Assembly (NCBI GenBank): GCA_013791905.1
Contig: VMSX01000024.1
Coordinates: forward strand, 39,393-103,392
DNA from: Rhodocyclaceae bacterium
GTDB taxonomy: Bacteria; Pseudomonadota; Gammaproteobacteria; Burkholderiales; Rhodocyclaceae
DNA: 64,000 nucleotides
Direction: 5' to 3'
Below, piece by piece: positions 8,806 to 16,266 of the stretch. How positions within the stretch are numbered: position 1 is the first letter of the stretch; every line of letters begins with the position of its first letter. The position numbers and the translations under genes were made by a program. A model generated the notes under the pieces. The model saw only the letters and a program-made list of their open reading frames with translations, was not told the origin of the DNA and searched no databases.

Positions 8806-9549
8806 CTAGATGGAATCGCCACCATCGATCACGAGGGTTGTCCCGGTAATCCAATCGGCATCGTCAGAAGCCAGGAAAACGGCGGCTTTCGCGATGTCCT
8901 CAGGATTGCCCAGTCGTGCCAGCGGAATGCCTGTCAGAATTTTCTGGCGTTCGGCATCAGGATCGGCGCAGCGGGAAAGATACGCGGCAAACATGGATGT
9001 TTGGACGGCGCCGGGCGCGATGCAATTTACGCGCAATGACGGCGCACAGTCGATCGCCATGGATTTCGTCAATGCGAGGATACCGCCCTTGCTGCTCATG
9101 TAGGCGGAACAGGACTTGGCGGCGCGAAAGCCGAGGATCGAACCAATGTTCAGGATACATCCGCCAACATTCATGCGCGGGATCACCGCATGACTGACTT
9201 GATAGACGCTGGTGAGGTTGCCGGTAATGACCTGGTTCCACTCCGCAACTGAAGTCTCCGCAAGCGCAGCCGGATGGGTGTTGATACCGGCATTGTTCAC
9301 GAGAATGTCGATGCGGCCATGAATCCCGGCGAGTGCAGCCATCAAACTTTCATGGTTTGTGACATCGGCTCTTAGATTGCAGATGGCATGTGGAGTCTGG
9401 GTGTCGTCCGGTTCGTTCTGGTTGGTGGCGGCTGTCGAGACGTCGATTGTGTATACGAGCGCGCCCTCGCGTGCGAACAGCTGCGCAATCGCCCGCCCAA
9501 TACCGCAGATTCCCCCCGTGATCAGCGCGACCTTGTCCACCAGTCTCAT
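8806..9549 (-). CDS. SDR-family NAD(P)-dependent oxidoreductase
   Basis: 247 aa. The ATG at 9549 is chosen over one 15 codons upstream: GGGGAG precedes it, and MRLVDKVALITGG is a canonical SDR start. It has the Rossmann motif TGGICGIG (11-18), NNAG (85-88), and catalytic N111, S137, Y150 and K154 (YMSSK). The C-terminus DWITGTTLVIDGGDSI is typical of classical SDRs related to FabG. It starts 1 nt after the stop of the phosphorylase-like gene, so the two form an operon. The substrate is not predictable. Confidence 0.85.
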   Translation of the reverse strand: MRLVDKVALITGGICGIGRAIAQLFAREGALVYTIDVSTAATNQNEPDDTQTPHAICNLRADVTNHESLMAALAGIHGRIDILVNNAGINTHPAALAETSVAEWNQVITGNLTSVYQVSHAVIPRMNVGGCILNIGSILGFRAAKSCSAYMSSKGGILALTKSMAIDCAPSLRVNCIAPGAVQTSMFAAYLSRCADPDAERQKILTGIPLARLGNPEDIAKAAVFLASDDADWITGTTLVIDGGDSI

Positions 9550-9550
9550 A

Positions 9551-10366
9551 TCACTCCCCGGCCATCTGCAGTGTTCGTGCGTAGGCGCTGACAATGGAAA
9601 AAAGATTTTCGGTGAGGGCTGACAGGTACGCGTCGGTCAGGCCTACACGCCAACGGCCGCTACCCCCCTCGATAATATCGCTGACATAAAGAATGCTGGC
9701 GACGCCCTTGCCATGATATGCGCCGACGGTCAGGAGGGCAGACAGTTCCATGTCTACTGCCATAACCCCCTGATGTTCCATGTCCTGAAGGAAAGTTGGT
9801 GTTTCTCTGTAAAAGCCATCGGTTGTGGCGGCCAATCCTTCCTGGTGGGGGATCGCTAGGCTGCGCATGGCCGTTTTCAACATGCCGAGACTGACACGAT
9901 CCGCGGATACGCGCTTCGCTTCCTGGCCATAATGCCTGGAAGTCCCCTCGTGGATCAGTGCCGCCGTCGGCAAAATCAGTTCGCCGATGCTCGCTCGTGG
10001 TGGCAAGGAGAACTGGGGATGACCCGCGGCGCCAACGGTGAGGAAGCGTGAAAAGCCGAGAGCAATGAGTTCCTCGAGCATCACCGCCGACATGGAAGCT
10101 CCATGCTGCCCCCTGATCAGGCCGATAGCTGGCATCTCATTCGACTCAAGCAGCAGCAGTTCAGTGCGAGTTGTCAGGCCCAGCCGGATGACTTGGCAAG
10201 CAGATGTCGATCTTGCCCGATCGATCAGTCCATCGTTGTAACTGATCACGCAAAGGTCCGGAATGGATGCGAGGGAAACACCCTGCTTTTCCAGCATGTA
10301 GTCGATAAACTGACTTGCTTGCGTAATGCTGCGAGAACGATCCCACCTCTCGGTCATAACCGGCAT
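9551..10366 (-). CDS. Nucleoside phosphorylase-like protein (PNP/UDP family)
   Basis: 271 aa. The fold motifs of the purine/uridine phosphorylase superfamily are readable: SYNDGLIDRA near the N-terminus, GQHGASMSAVMLEELIALG (phosphate/ribose region), FLTVGAAG, and AVDMELSALLTVGAYHG near the C-terminus, where the conserved Met-Glu pair contacts ribose. Closest in feel to uridine phosphorylases, but base specificity is uncertain. Two Met codons (10366 and 10357) could start it; AAAGGG is better spaced for the second. It is coupled to the downstream SDR gene. Confidence 0.7.
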   Translation of the reverse strand: MPVMTERWDRSRSITQASQFIDYMLEKQGVSLASIPDLCVISYNDGLIDRARSTSACQVIRLGLTTRTELLLLESNEMPAIGLIRGQHGASMSAVMLEELIALGFSRFLTVGAAGHPQFSLPPRASIGELILPTAALIHEGTSRHYGQEAKRVSADRVSLGMLKTAMRSLAIPHQEGLAATTDGFYRETPTFLQDMEHQGVMAVDMELSALLTVGAYHGKGVASILYVSDIIEGGSGRWRVGLTDAYLSALTENLFSIVSAYARTLQMAGE

Positions 10367-10399
10367 ACCCTTTCTGTGGATTACTTGGTGCCTAAAAGT

Positions 10400-10420
10400 A
10401 GTCGAGATCCCTTCTCGACT
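10400..10420. repeat. Small perfect inverted repeat in divergent intergenic region
   Basis: AGTCGAGA (10400-10407) and TCTCGACT (10413-10420) around a 5-nt loop, 34 nt upstream of the phosphorylase-like gene. Candidate operator or leader hairpin. A second stem, GCGGTGC (10552-10558) with GCACCGC (10565-10571), lies about 50 nt before the GT2 start. Confidence 0.4.
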
Positions 10421-10621
10421 GTTGTGCCAACAGCACTAGCTCTCCGGTAACTGTCCCGACAAATTATCGCAGCTATGACCGTCGTTGGCGACGGACGGAT
10501 TTTGCAGCCATCGCCCGGATAAGTGGTGGTTGCCAGGGGGATGCACATGGTGCGGTGCTTATGCGCACCGCCTGCGGTGTGCTAGATTTCGCCCCATTTC
10601 AGCGTCGGCCGCCAAGAACTG

Positions 10622-11431
10622 GTGAATCCAATCAAACTTTCCGCTGTTCTCATCACCAAGAATGCCGCACCGCAACTGCCGGCCTGCTTGGCGTCGCTCG
10701 CCTTCTGCGACGAGGTGCTGGTCGTCGATTCCGGCAGCGACGATGTCACCGTAGCTCTGGCGCGACAGCATGGCGCGCGGGTCATCGAGACGCACTGGCG
10801 TGGCTTTGGCCCCCAGAAACAATTTGCCGTCGAACAGGCAGCCCATGACTGGGTTCTTTGTGTCGATGCCGACGAGCGGGTCAGTGAGCGCTTACGGGAG
10901 TCCTTGATCGCCGCGCTTTCCGCCGTTCCGCCAGTCCCGAAAAAGGGATTTCCTTCGGTCACGCCGACTTTTGCCGCTTACCGTTTTGCCCGCTGCAACC
11001 GTTTCATGGGGCGCTATCTGCGCCACGGCGAGGGTTATCCCGACTGGAGCCTGCGCCTGTTCGACCGGCGCCAGGCGCATTGGTCGGCCGACGCAGTTCA
11101 CGAAAAAGTGATCGCCAATACACCGGCTGGCGTCTTGGCCGGCGACCTTCTTCATGATTCCGCCGAATCGCTGGACAACTATCTGGCCAAGCAAAATCGT
11201 TACTCGTCTCTCGCTGCCGAAACGGCGCTGGCGCGCGGCGAACGCACCACGACTGCGCGCTTGCTGCTTTCTCCCTTGCTGCGCTTTGTGAAGTTTTATG
11301 TGCTGCGGCGCGGCTTTCTCGATGGCGTGCCGGGGCTGGTCCATATTCTCATTGGCTGCGGCGCCAGTTTTGCCAAACACGCAAAAATGCTCCACGGGGG
11401 AAAACTTGAAAGAAATGAGGGTAATGGCTAG
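10622..11431 (+). CDS. Family 2 glycosyltransferase, LPS core (WaaE/KdtX-like)
   Basis: 269 aa from GTG. GT-A fold: the N-terminal LSAVLITKN, VVDSGSDD (35-41), the DADE metal site (82-85), and HGEGYPDWSLRLFDRR followed by WSADAVHEKV, both characteristic of WaaE/KdtX-type LPS core glucosyltransferases. Residues about 100-117 (VPPVPKKGFPSVTPTF) are an extra segment coded by the long dispersed repeat at 10921-10972, kept in frame. The last codons overlap the promoter of the following toxin-antitoxin module. The C-terminal end (GGKLERNEGNG) may have been changed by that insertion. Confidence 0.8.
   Translation: MNPIKLSAVLITKNAAPQLPACLASLAFCDEVLVVDSGSDDVTVALARQHGARVIETHWRGFGPQKQFAVEQAAHDWVLCVDADERVSERLRESLIAALSAVPPVPKKGFPSVTPTFAAYRFARCNRFMGRYLRHGEGYPDWSLRLFDRRQAHWSADAVHEKVIANTPAGVLAGDLLHDSAESLDNYLAKQNRYSSLAAETALARGERTTTARLLLSPLLRFVKFYVLRRGFLDGVPGLVHILIGCGASFAKHAKMLHGGKLERNEGNG
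10921..10972 (-). repeat. Long-form dispersed repeat, copy A, inside the GT2 gene
   Basis: Shares the central block GGGATTTCCTTCGGTCACG and the end CGCCGACTTTT with copies at 35745 and 39219. It is in frame within the glycosyltransferase gene and codes for VPPVPKKGFPSVTPTF. Strand is given relative to the AAAGTCGGCG end. Confidence 0.75.
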
Positions 11432-11434
11432 AAT
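11406..11434 (+). promoter_or_regulatory. Sigma70-type promoter of the toxin-antitoxin module
   Basis: TTGAAA (11406-11411), a 17-nt spacer and TAGAAT (11429-11434) match the sigma70 consensus well. It lies in the 3' end of the GT2 gene, 33 nt before the antitoxin ATG. Confidence 0.65.
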
Positions 11435-11451
11435 CTGACCTGTCTGGTCAG
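11435..11451. promoter_or_regulatory. Palindromic operator candidate for antitoxin autoregulation
   Basis: CTGACC, 5 nt, then GGTCAG form a perfect 6-bp inverted repeat directly after the -10 box, over the expected transcription start. Phd/YefM antitoxins usually repress their own operon at such palindromes. Confidence 0.6.
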
Positions 11452-11466
11452 AATTGGAGGTGCAAG

Positions 11467-11724
11467 ATGCACACATGGCAAATGCAAGAGGCCAAAGCGC
11501 GGATGTCCGAGTTGGTTAAGCGAGCGCAAAGCCAGCCGCAGGTCATCACCGTGCATGGCAAGTCAGTCGCCGTCGTGATCTCTCGCGAGACCTTTGATCG
11601 GCTGTCGCAGCCCCCGCAGACCCAAAGCTCCCTGGTGGACTTCATGCGGCGCTCACCGCTGTGCAACGCTGACGACATCGTGTTCGAACGTGACCAGAGC
11701 CTGACCCGAGAAGTGTCGTTTTGA
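11467..11724 (+). CDS. Phd/YefM-family antitoxin
   Basis: 85 aa. N-terminal MHTWQMQEAKARMSELVKRA and ITVHGKSVAVVIS form the Phd/YefM DNA-binding fold. The C-terminal tail (FERDQSLTREVSF) would wrap and neutralise the toxin. GGAGG lies 6 nt before the ATG. Its TGA overlaps the TTG start of the toxin gene (TTGA), giving tight coupling. The pair sits between two LPS glycosyltransferase genes that otherwise would be adjacent. Confidence 0.88.
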   Translation: MHTWQMQEAKARMSELVKRAQSQPQVITVHGKSVAVVISRETFDRLSQPPQTQSSLVDFMRRSPLCNADDIVFERDQSLTREVSF

Positions 11725-12134
11725 GTTACCTGATCGACACCAACGCGCTGTCTGAACTTCGTCGAAAATCACCCGATTTGGGGGTGGTCGCCTGGTTTTC
11801 CCAGCGCCTGCCAGCCACCTTGTACTTGAGTGTGTTGACCTTGGGGGAGTTTCGCAAAGGCATTGAAGGCAGCAGCGATGAAACGCGCCGCCAGTCACTG
11901 CTCGACTGGCTCGAGACCGATCTGCCAGCGTTCTTCACGGGGCGTGTTTTGCCAATCGATGCGGCTGTCGCAGATCGATGGGGTCGCCTGGTGGCCACCG
12001 CAGGCCGTCCCCTGCCTGCCATCGACAGCCTGTTGGCTGCCACTGCACTGGAACACGACCTGGTATTGGTCACCCGTAACGTCAAGGACTTTTCGGGCCT
12101 GCCCGTTCAGATATTCAACCCGTGGACGAACTGA
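11721..12134 (+). CDS. VapC-like PIN-domain toxin ribonuclease
   Basis: 137 aa, TTG start overlapping the antitoxin stop. Acidic PIN residues are visible: D6 in YLIDTN, E43 in TLGEFRKG and the Asp of LPAIDSLLAATA, followed by DLVLVTRNVKDF. FitB/VapC members cleave tRNA or other RNA when freed from antitoxin. The length is normal and the frame is intact, so it is probably functional. Confidence 0.88.
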   Translation: MSYLIDTNALSELRRKSPDLGVVAWFSQRLPATLYLSVLTLGEFRKGIEGSSDETRRQSLLDWLETDLPAFFTGRVLPIDAAVADRWGRLVATAGRPLPAIDSLLAATALEHDLVLVTRNVKDFSGLPVQIFNPWTN

Positions 12135-12217
12135 TCACGGGTAATCCGACGCTATTGCCACGCGCCGCAACGGTAGCTGCGCGCCTGCGGCTTTCTCGAT
12201 GGCCTTCCGGCTGACCT
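12135..12217 (+). other. Possible remnant of the GT2 3' end after the toxin gene
   Basis: GGCTTTCTCGATGGC occurs here (around 12190) and in the GT2 gene (around 11314), where it codes GFLDG. The local frame here reads LRACGFLDGLPADL against LRRGFLDGVPGLV in GT2. This suggests the TA module split or duplicated the GT2 end on insertion. The similarity is short. Confidence 0.4.
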
Positions 12218-13321
12218 ATGACGGACAGAATTCTTTTTACCGAAAGCTCGAACAACCTGGGTGGGCAGGAGTTGCAAGCACTGCAACAGATGGGTGCGCT
12301 TGAAGAAATGGGGATCAAAACGCGATTGGCCTGCCGGGGAAATAGCGGGATAGCCGGGCGCGCTGCGCTGCTTGGACTGCAGAACCAAAGCATTCCCTTT
12401 CGCAATAGTCTGCATTTCCCCAGCATACTGGCGATGCGCCGCCTGATTCAGGCGTGGCACCCCCAGGCAATCATCAGCCACAGCGGTCACGACGCGAATA
12501 TCACCGCCTTGGCGACAAGATATTTGCCGCATCGGCCCGTGCTCGTGCGTTCACGAACTTATCAGCCCGGTCGGCCAAAGGCGTGGACATACAATCGCTT
12601 TGCCGATGTCACGGTTGTGCCGAGCGCCGGGTTGCGGCGGGAGATTCTTGCCAACCCAGGTATCGCGCCCGAGCGGGTTCAGGTGCTTTACCCGGGCATT
12701 GATTTCAATACGCTGGAGCGGGCAGCAACGGCTTCGCTACCCCAGAACGTGATTTCCTGGCTCAGTCAGCGCACCGGCCCGCTGGTGGTTCAGGCGGCCA
12801 TGCTCAGGCCGGAGAAGGGACATCTCTTCATGCTGGATGTGATTGCGCAAATTTCCAGCCGGTTCGCCGGGCTACGTTATGTCATTGCCGGAGATGGCGA
12901 GCAACGGGAACGCATTGCGGAACGCATAAGCGAACTGGGGCTGTCGGAGAGTGTGTTATTGGCTGGCCTGTTGAACCCGGTGGCGCCCCTACTCAAATGT
13001 GCTGATCTGGTCGTCATGCCATCTTTCTACGAGCCGTTAGGCATGGCGCAGAGTGAAGCATTGGTGCTTGGCGTACCCGTAGTGGCCAGTAAGGTTGGCG
13101 GCTTCCCGGAAACCGTGACTGACGGCGAAACGGGATTATTGATTGAACCGGGTAACCTGAATGCTTGGGCAAATGCGCTGACCTGGTCCCTGGATAATTT
13201 GCCGCGGATGCGCCAGATGGCCCAGGCCGGTGGACAAAAGGTGCGCTCCCAGTTCTCCGTCGCGGCTAATTTGACAAAGCTGCTACAGACCATCGATCTC
13301 GCCAGTCAGGGCCGGCGGTGA
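12218..13321 (+). CDS. Family 4 glycosyltransferase
   Basis: 367 aa, GT-B fold. The N-terminal domain starts RILFTESSNNLGGQE. The C-terminal nucleotide-sugar domain has LRPEKGH, YVIAGDGEQRERI, and the family signature MPSFYEPLGMAQSEALVLGV with the conserved E-x7-E pair (here EPLGMAQSE), then VGGFPETVTDGETGLL. It acts in LPS or O-antigen assembly, judging by its neighbours. The sugar is unknown. It is 27 nt before the O-antigen ligase gene. Confidence 0.88.
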   Translation: MTDRILFTESSNNLGGQELQALQQMGALEEMGIKTRLACRGNSGIAGRAALLGLQNQSIPFRNSLHFPSILAMRRLIQAWHPQAIISHSGHDANITALATRYLPHRPVLVRSRTYQPGRPKAWTYNRFADVTVVPSAGLRREILANPGIAPERVQVLYPGIDFNTLERAATASLPQNVISWLSQRTGPLVVQAAMLRPEKGHLFMLDVIAQISSRFAGLRYVIAGDGEQRERIAERISELGLSESVLLAGLLNPVAPLLKCADLVVMPSFYEPLGMAQSEALVLGVPVVASKVGGFPETVTDGETGLLIEPGNLNAWANALTWSLDNLPRMRQMAQAGGQKVRSQFSVAANLTKLLQTIDLASQGRR

Positions 13322-13348
13322 TGCCGAATTGTTTCAGGAGGGGCTGCA

Positions 13349-14587
13349 GTGCACAAGCTGCGTGATATTGCTGGGCAGGGAGCAGTCTGGGCTGCGGTTG
13401 CGATTGGCCTGGCGCTACCCATTTCGACAGCGCTGGATAACGTGCTGTTGTTTCTCGTGCTGCTCATGGGCATCTTGAGTGGGGCATTCTGGAAGCATTG
13501 GGCCTTGATCAGGCATAACCCGGTTGCCATTGCCGTACTGCTATTGGGCGGGTTGCTGGTAGCGGGCTCTTTCCATGGGGAAGGTGCGGGCAGCGATGCG
13601 GCGAGTGTTCTGGGCAAATATGCCGATATCTGGTTCATCGTGCTGCTGCTGCCGCTTTTTACGGAATCACGCTATCGTCGCTATGGGCTGGCGTTTTTCA
13701 TGACAGCGATGGCGCTTACCCTGGTGTTGTCCTATCTCATCTGGTTTGGCGCATTTGAGGGCACGCGTTATTTTACCGAGCGGACCATGGGCAATCCGGT
13801 TGTATTCAAGCTTCATATCACTCACGGCATCTTTATGGCATTCGCAGCGTACCTGTTTGCATTAAAGGCGCGTAGCGAAATTGGTCAAATGAGGGTATTG
13901 CTGGCAGCGCTCGCATTACTCGCCGCATTTAACGTGCTTTTCATGGTGCAGGGACGAACGGGCTACCTGGTGCTGGGGGTGTTGGGCATCTACTATTTGC
14001 ACAGCCTTATGGGCCGGCGCGCATTGTGGTTTGGCGTTGCGGCAGCTACTGCCTTATCAATGGTTGGCTACACAGTGTCGCCGACGTTGCAGGGGCGAGT
14101 CGACATTGCACTGCATGAGGCACAGGTCTGGCAGCCCGGTCAGGGCAGCAACGAAACATCCTCGATAGGAACGCGGATGGATTACTACACTAATACGCTG
14201 AAGATAATCGTGCAGCATCCGTTTGCCGGTGTGGGAACGGGAGGATTTGAGAAGGCATATGAGCAACAGATTGCTGGCACGGCAGTGGCGCCCTCAAATA
14301 ATCCACATAATCAATTTTTGCTGCTCGCGGCGCAACTTGGACTGCCCGGCTTGGCCGCTTTCATCTATTTGCTGATGACGCAGTGGCGAACCGCCGCGAC
14401 TTTATCTACCGAGGAAGAGCGTTTGTTCGCGCGCGGGCTGGTTTTAACCATGATTGCAGGGAGTTTGTTTAACTCCATGATGCTGGATCACGCGGAGGGA
14501 CTGTTTTACGCCTGGTTCAGCGGGTTGCTGTTCGCGGGTTACCGTTTTCCTGCTGCTGGTATCCCGAAAAAGATTGAATACCGATAA
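13349..14587 (+). CDS. O-antigen ligase family protein (WaaL/Wzy_C)
   Basis: 412 aa from GTG, with CAGGAGG 6 nt upstream. It has about eleven hydrophobic segments and a periplasmic loop before the motif NPHNQFLLLAAQLGLPG, the HN-x2-L pattern of the Wzy_C ligase/polymerase domain. VQGRTGYLVLG precedes it. Such proteins transfer undecaprenyl-linked O-antigen to lipid A-core in the periplasm or, less often, polymerise it. Position among LPS glycosyltransferases favours the ligase role. Confidence 0.82.
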   Translation: MHKLRDIAGQGAVWAAVAIGLALPISTALDNVLLFLVLLMGILSGAFWKHWALIRHNPVAIAVLLLGGLLVAGSFHGEGAGSDAASVLGKYADIWFIVLLLPLFTESRYRRYGLAFFMTAMALTLVLSYLIWFGAFEGTRYFTERTMGNPVVFKLHITHGIFMAFAAYLFALKARSEIGQMRVLLAALALLAAFNVLFMVQGRTGYLVLGVLGIYYLHSLMGRRALWFGVAAATALSMVGYTVSPTLQGRVDIALHEAQVWQPGQGSNETSSIGTRMDYYTNTLKIIVQHPFAGVGTGGFEKAYEQQIAGTAVAPSNNPHNQFLLLAAQLGLPGLAAFIYLLMTQWRTAATLSTEEERLFARGLVLTMIAGSLFNSMMLDHAEGLFYAWFSGLLFAGYRFPAAGIPKKIEYR

Positions 14588-14595
14588 GGTGAGCT

Positions 14596-15291
14596 ATGAA
14601 GCCTGAAGTGATGGAAACTTGGCCGGAACACGCGGCAGCCCACAATACGCATAGCATCATGTTCGACCTGATTGCCAGGCACGTTGGTAACGTGGCAGGC
14701 GTGGCGATTTGCGATATTCCCTGTGGTGCAGGCCTGTTTTCACGGCGACTCGCGGATGCGGGGATGCAAGTCACGGCAATGGATATCGAAGCTGTAGAGC
14801 CTTATCTGTTTGATGCTTCCCGCAGAGTCTTGGGTGATGCGAACCAGGGGCTACCTTTTGAGTCTGCTAAGTTTGACTCTTTGGTGTCGATTGAAGGCAT
14901 TGAACATTTGGAAAACCCATCGGGTTTTTTGAGGGAGTGCGCACGTGTAGTAAAGCCAGGGGGATGGATATTTCTTTCAACGCCCAATGTAGATGGTTTT
15001 CGCTCTAGAAAATACGTCTTGCTTCGTGGGTATCACCGTTTTTTTGGCCCCCAAGGCGATCGATCTAAAGATTCTGGACACTTGCTTCCAATCGACATGA
15101 TCTTTTTTCGGGGCGCGGCCGCTCGTGCTGGCTTGGAAATTATTGATATCAAGGTCAATGATCTTTCCGGGAAAAATTGGGTCAAGGAATGGCTACGCAA
15201 AATCTTGATGTGTAGATTGCCCGTGTCCATGCGTGGAGAAATCCCCTTCTATGGAGATGTCATCATTTACGCGCTACGTAAACTGGATTAA
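14596..15291 (+). CDS. Class I SAM-dependent methyltransferase
   Basis: 231 aa. SAM-binding motif ICDIPCGAGLFSRRL (motif I, usually DxGxGxG), VTAMDIE (motif II), DSLVSIEGIEHLENP (motif IV and post) and VVKPGGWIFLSTPN. Likely modifies a glycan or lipid-linked sugar in this locus. The second half has clearly lower GC and more A/T-ending codons than its neighbours, which suggests transfer, as is common for O-antigen genes. It is convergent with the next gene, with 3 nt between the stops. Confidence 0.8.
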   Translation: MKPEVMETWPEHAAAHNTHSIMFDLIARHVGNVAGVAICDIPCGAGLFSRRLADAGMQVTAMDIEAVEPYLFDASRRVLGDANQGLPFESAKFDSLVSIEGIEHLENPSGFLRECARVVKPGGWIFLSTPNVDGFRSRKYVLLRGYHRFFGPQGDRSKDSGHLLPIDMIFFRGAAARAGLEIIDIKVNDLSGKNWVKEWLRKILMCRLPVSMRGEIPFYGDVIIYALRKLD

Positions 15292-15294
15292 ATG

Positions 15295-16224
15295 CTAAAG
15301 CCAGTCCGTGTTCGCGAGTCGATTTAAAACCAGTTCTTCCAAGCTTGGGCTCAGAACTGTCATATCAGTCCCTTCTCGTCCGGCTTCGCGCCAGACCGGC
15401 AGGCGTCGTCCATAAAGTTCGACTTTCCCGTATAGGGGATCGTCTGGGGTGGCGCCTGGAATCGGCACGATGCAGGTGGTCGGGGATCCCAGTACGTTGG
15501 CTGCCCAGTGCGAATAGCCGGATACGGGCGTGGCCAGCATGACGGGCGTGCACGCGAGAGCGAACAAGTCGGCGACCGGGTTGACCCGCGAGATGTGGTC
15601 GGCACCCTTGTAGGTGTAGGGTGAGACGGCGTCCAGCGTGAATACGTCGAAATTGCGACGCAGGGTGGGATAGCTGTCCGGGTCGCCGGTGCTGGAGAGC
15701 AGAAAGCAGACATCCGGCTGCCTGGCGGCGATGCGCGCCATGGTTTTTTCATACCACCATACGGGAACGGCTGGCCACTCCACCCCGGCGATCTCGTAGC
15801 GATCTTCCCGCGCCATTTGGTAATCGCCGTGGCGGATGTGCACCCCGACTACCGGGCGGCTGGCGTAAGGGGCAAAGCTCTGCCTGATTGAGGCGGCCAA
15901 GCTGGGTGCCAGATGGACTTTGCGTGCGCTTTCGAGGTAAATCGGGTCAAGGATTTCAGCGGGGCCATCCAGGGAACGCAGGATGATTTTCTTGCCGCCC
16001 AGAGCGTCAAACAATGCCCGGTCGCAGTTGCGCACACGCAGCGCACCCAGCCGCGCCAGCAGGCGCACCTTGCCTTGGCGGGTATCGTCAATACTGAGTG
16101 AGTCCAACTCGTGCCAGTCGAGAATAATCTCGTGGCCATAGGCTTTGCGCAACGCGAAAGCCAGGGGGAGTACTTCAAGACGGTTGGTTATCCCAACAAA
16201 TTCGTCAATGAAAAGCTTGGGCAT
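15295..16224 (-). CDS. Putative fucosyltransferase-like protein (HxRxGDY motif)
   Basis: 309 aa. N-terminal FVGITNRLEVLPLAFALRKAYG resembles the GxxNR-x-LQL start of fucosyltransferases that bind GDP-sugars. VVGVHIRHGDYQ carries the HxRxGDY motif of GT11/GT23-type alpha-1,2/1,6-fucosyltransferases and of protein O-fucosyltransferases. TPVSGYSHWAANVLG near the C-terminus matches the sugar-nucleotide site region (SxFS/SxYS-x-W). It lies among LPS genes and probably adds a deoxyhexose. The exact donor is not certain. Confidence 0.55.
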   Translation of the reverse strand: MPKLFIDEFVGITNRLEVLPLAFALRKAYGHEIILDWHELDSLSIDDTRQGKVRLLARLGALRVRNCDRALFDALGGKKIILRSLDGPAEILDPIYLESARKVHLAPSLAASIRQSFAPYASRPVVGVHIRHGDYQMAREDRYEIAGVEWPAVPVWWYEKTMARIAARQPDVCFLLSSTGDPDSYPTLRRNFDVFTLDAVSPYTYKGADHISRVNPVADLFALACTPVMLATPVSGYSHWAANVLGSPTTCIVPIPGATPDDPLYGKVELYGRRLPVWREAGREGTDMTVLSPSLEELVLNRLANTDWL

Positions 16225-16266
16225 GGCAAGGTAGAATTAATTTTTTCAAAAGGCAGTATATCTCTC

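Noticed and set aside
9194..9594. Plus-strand frames opposite the SDR gene
   Set aside because: They lack domain signatures; the minus-strand frame has all SDR motifs.
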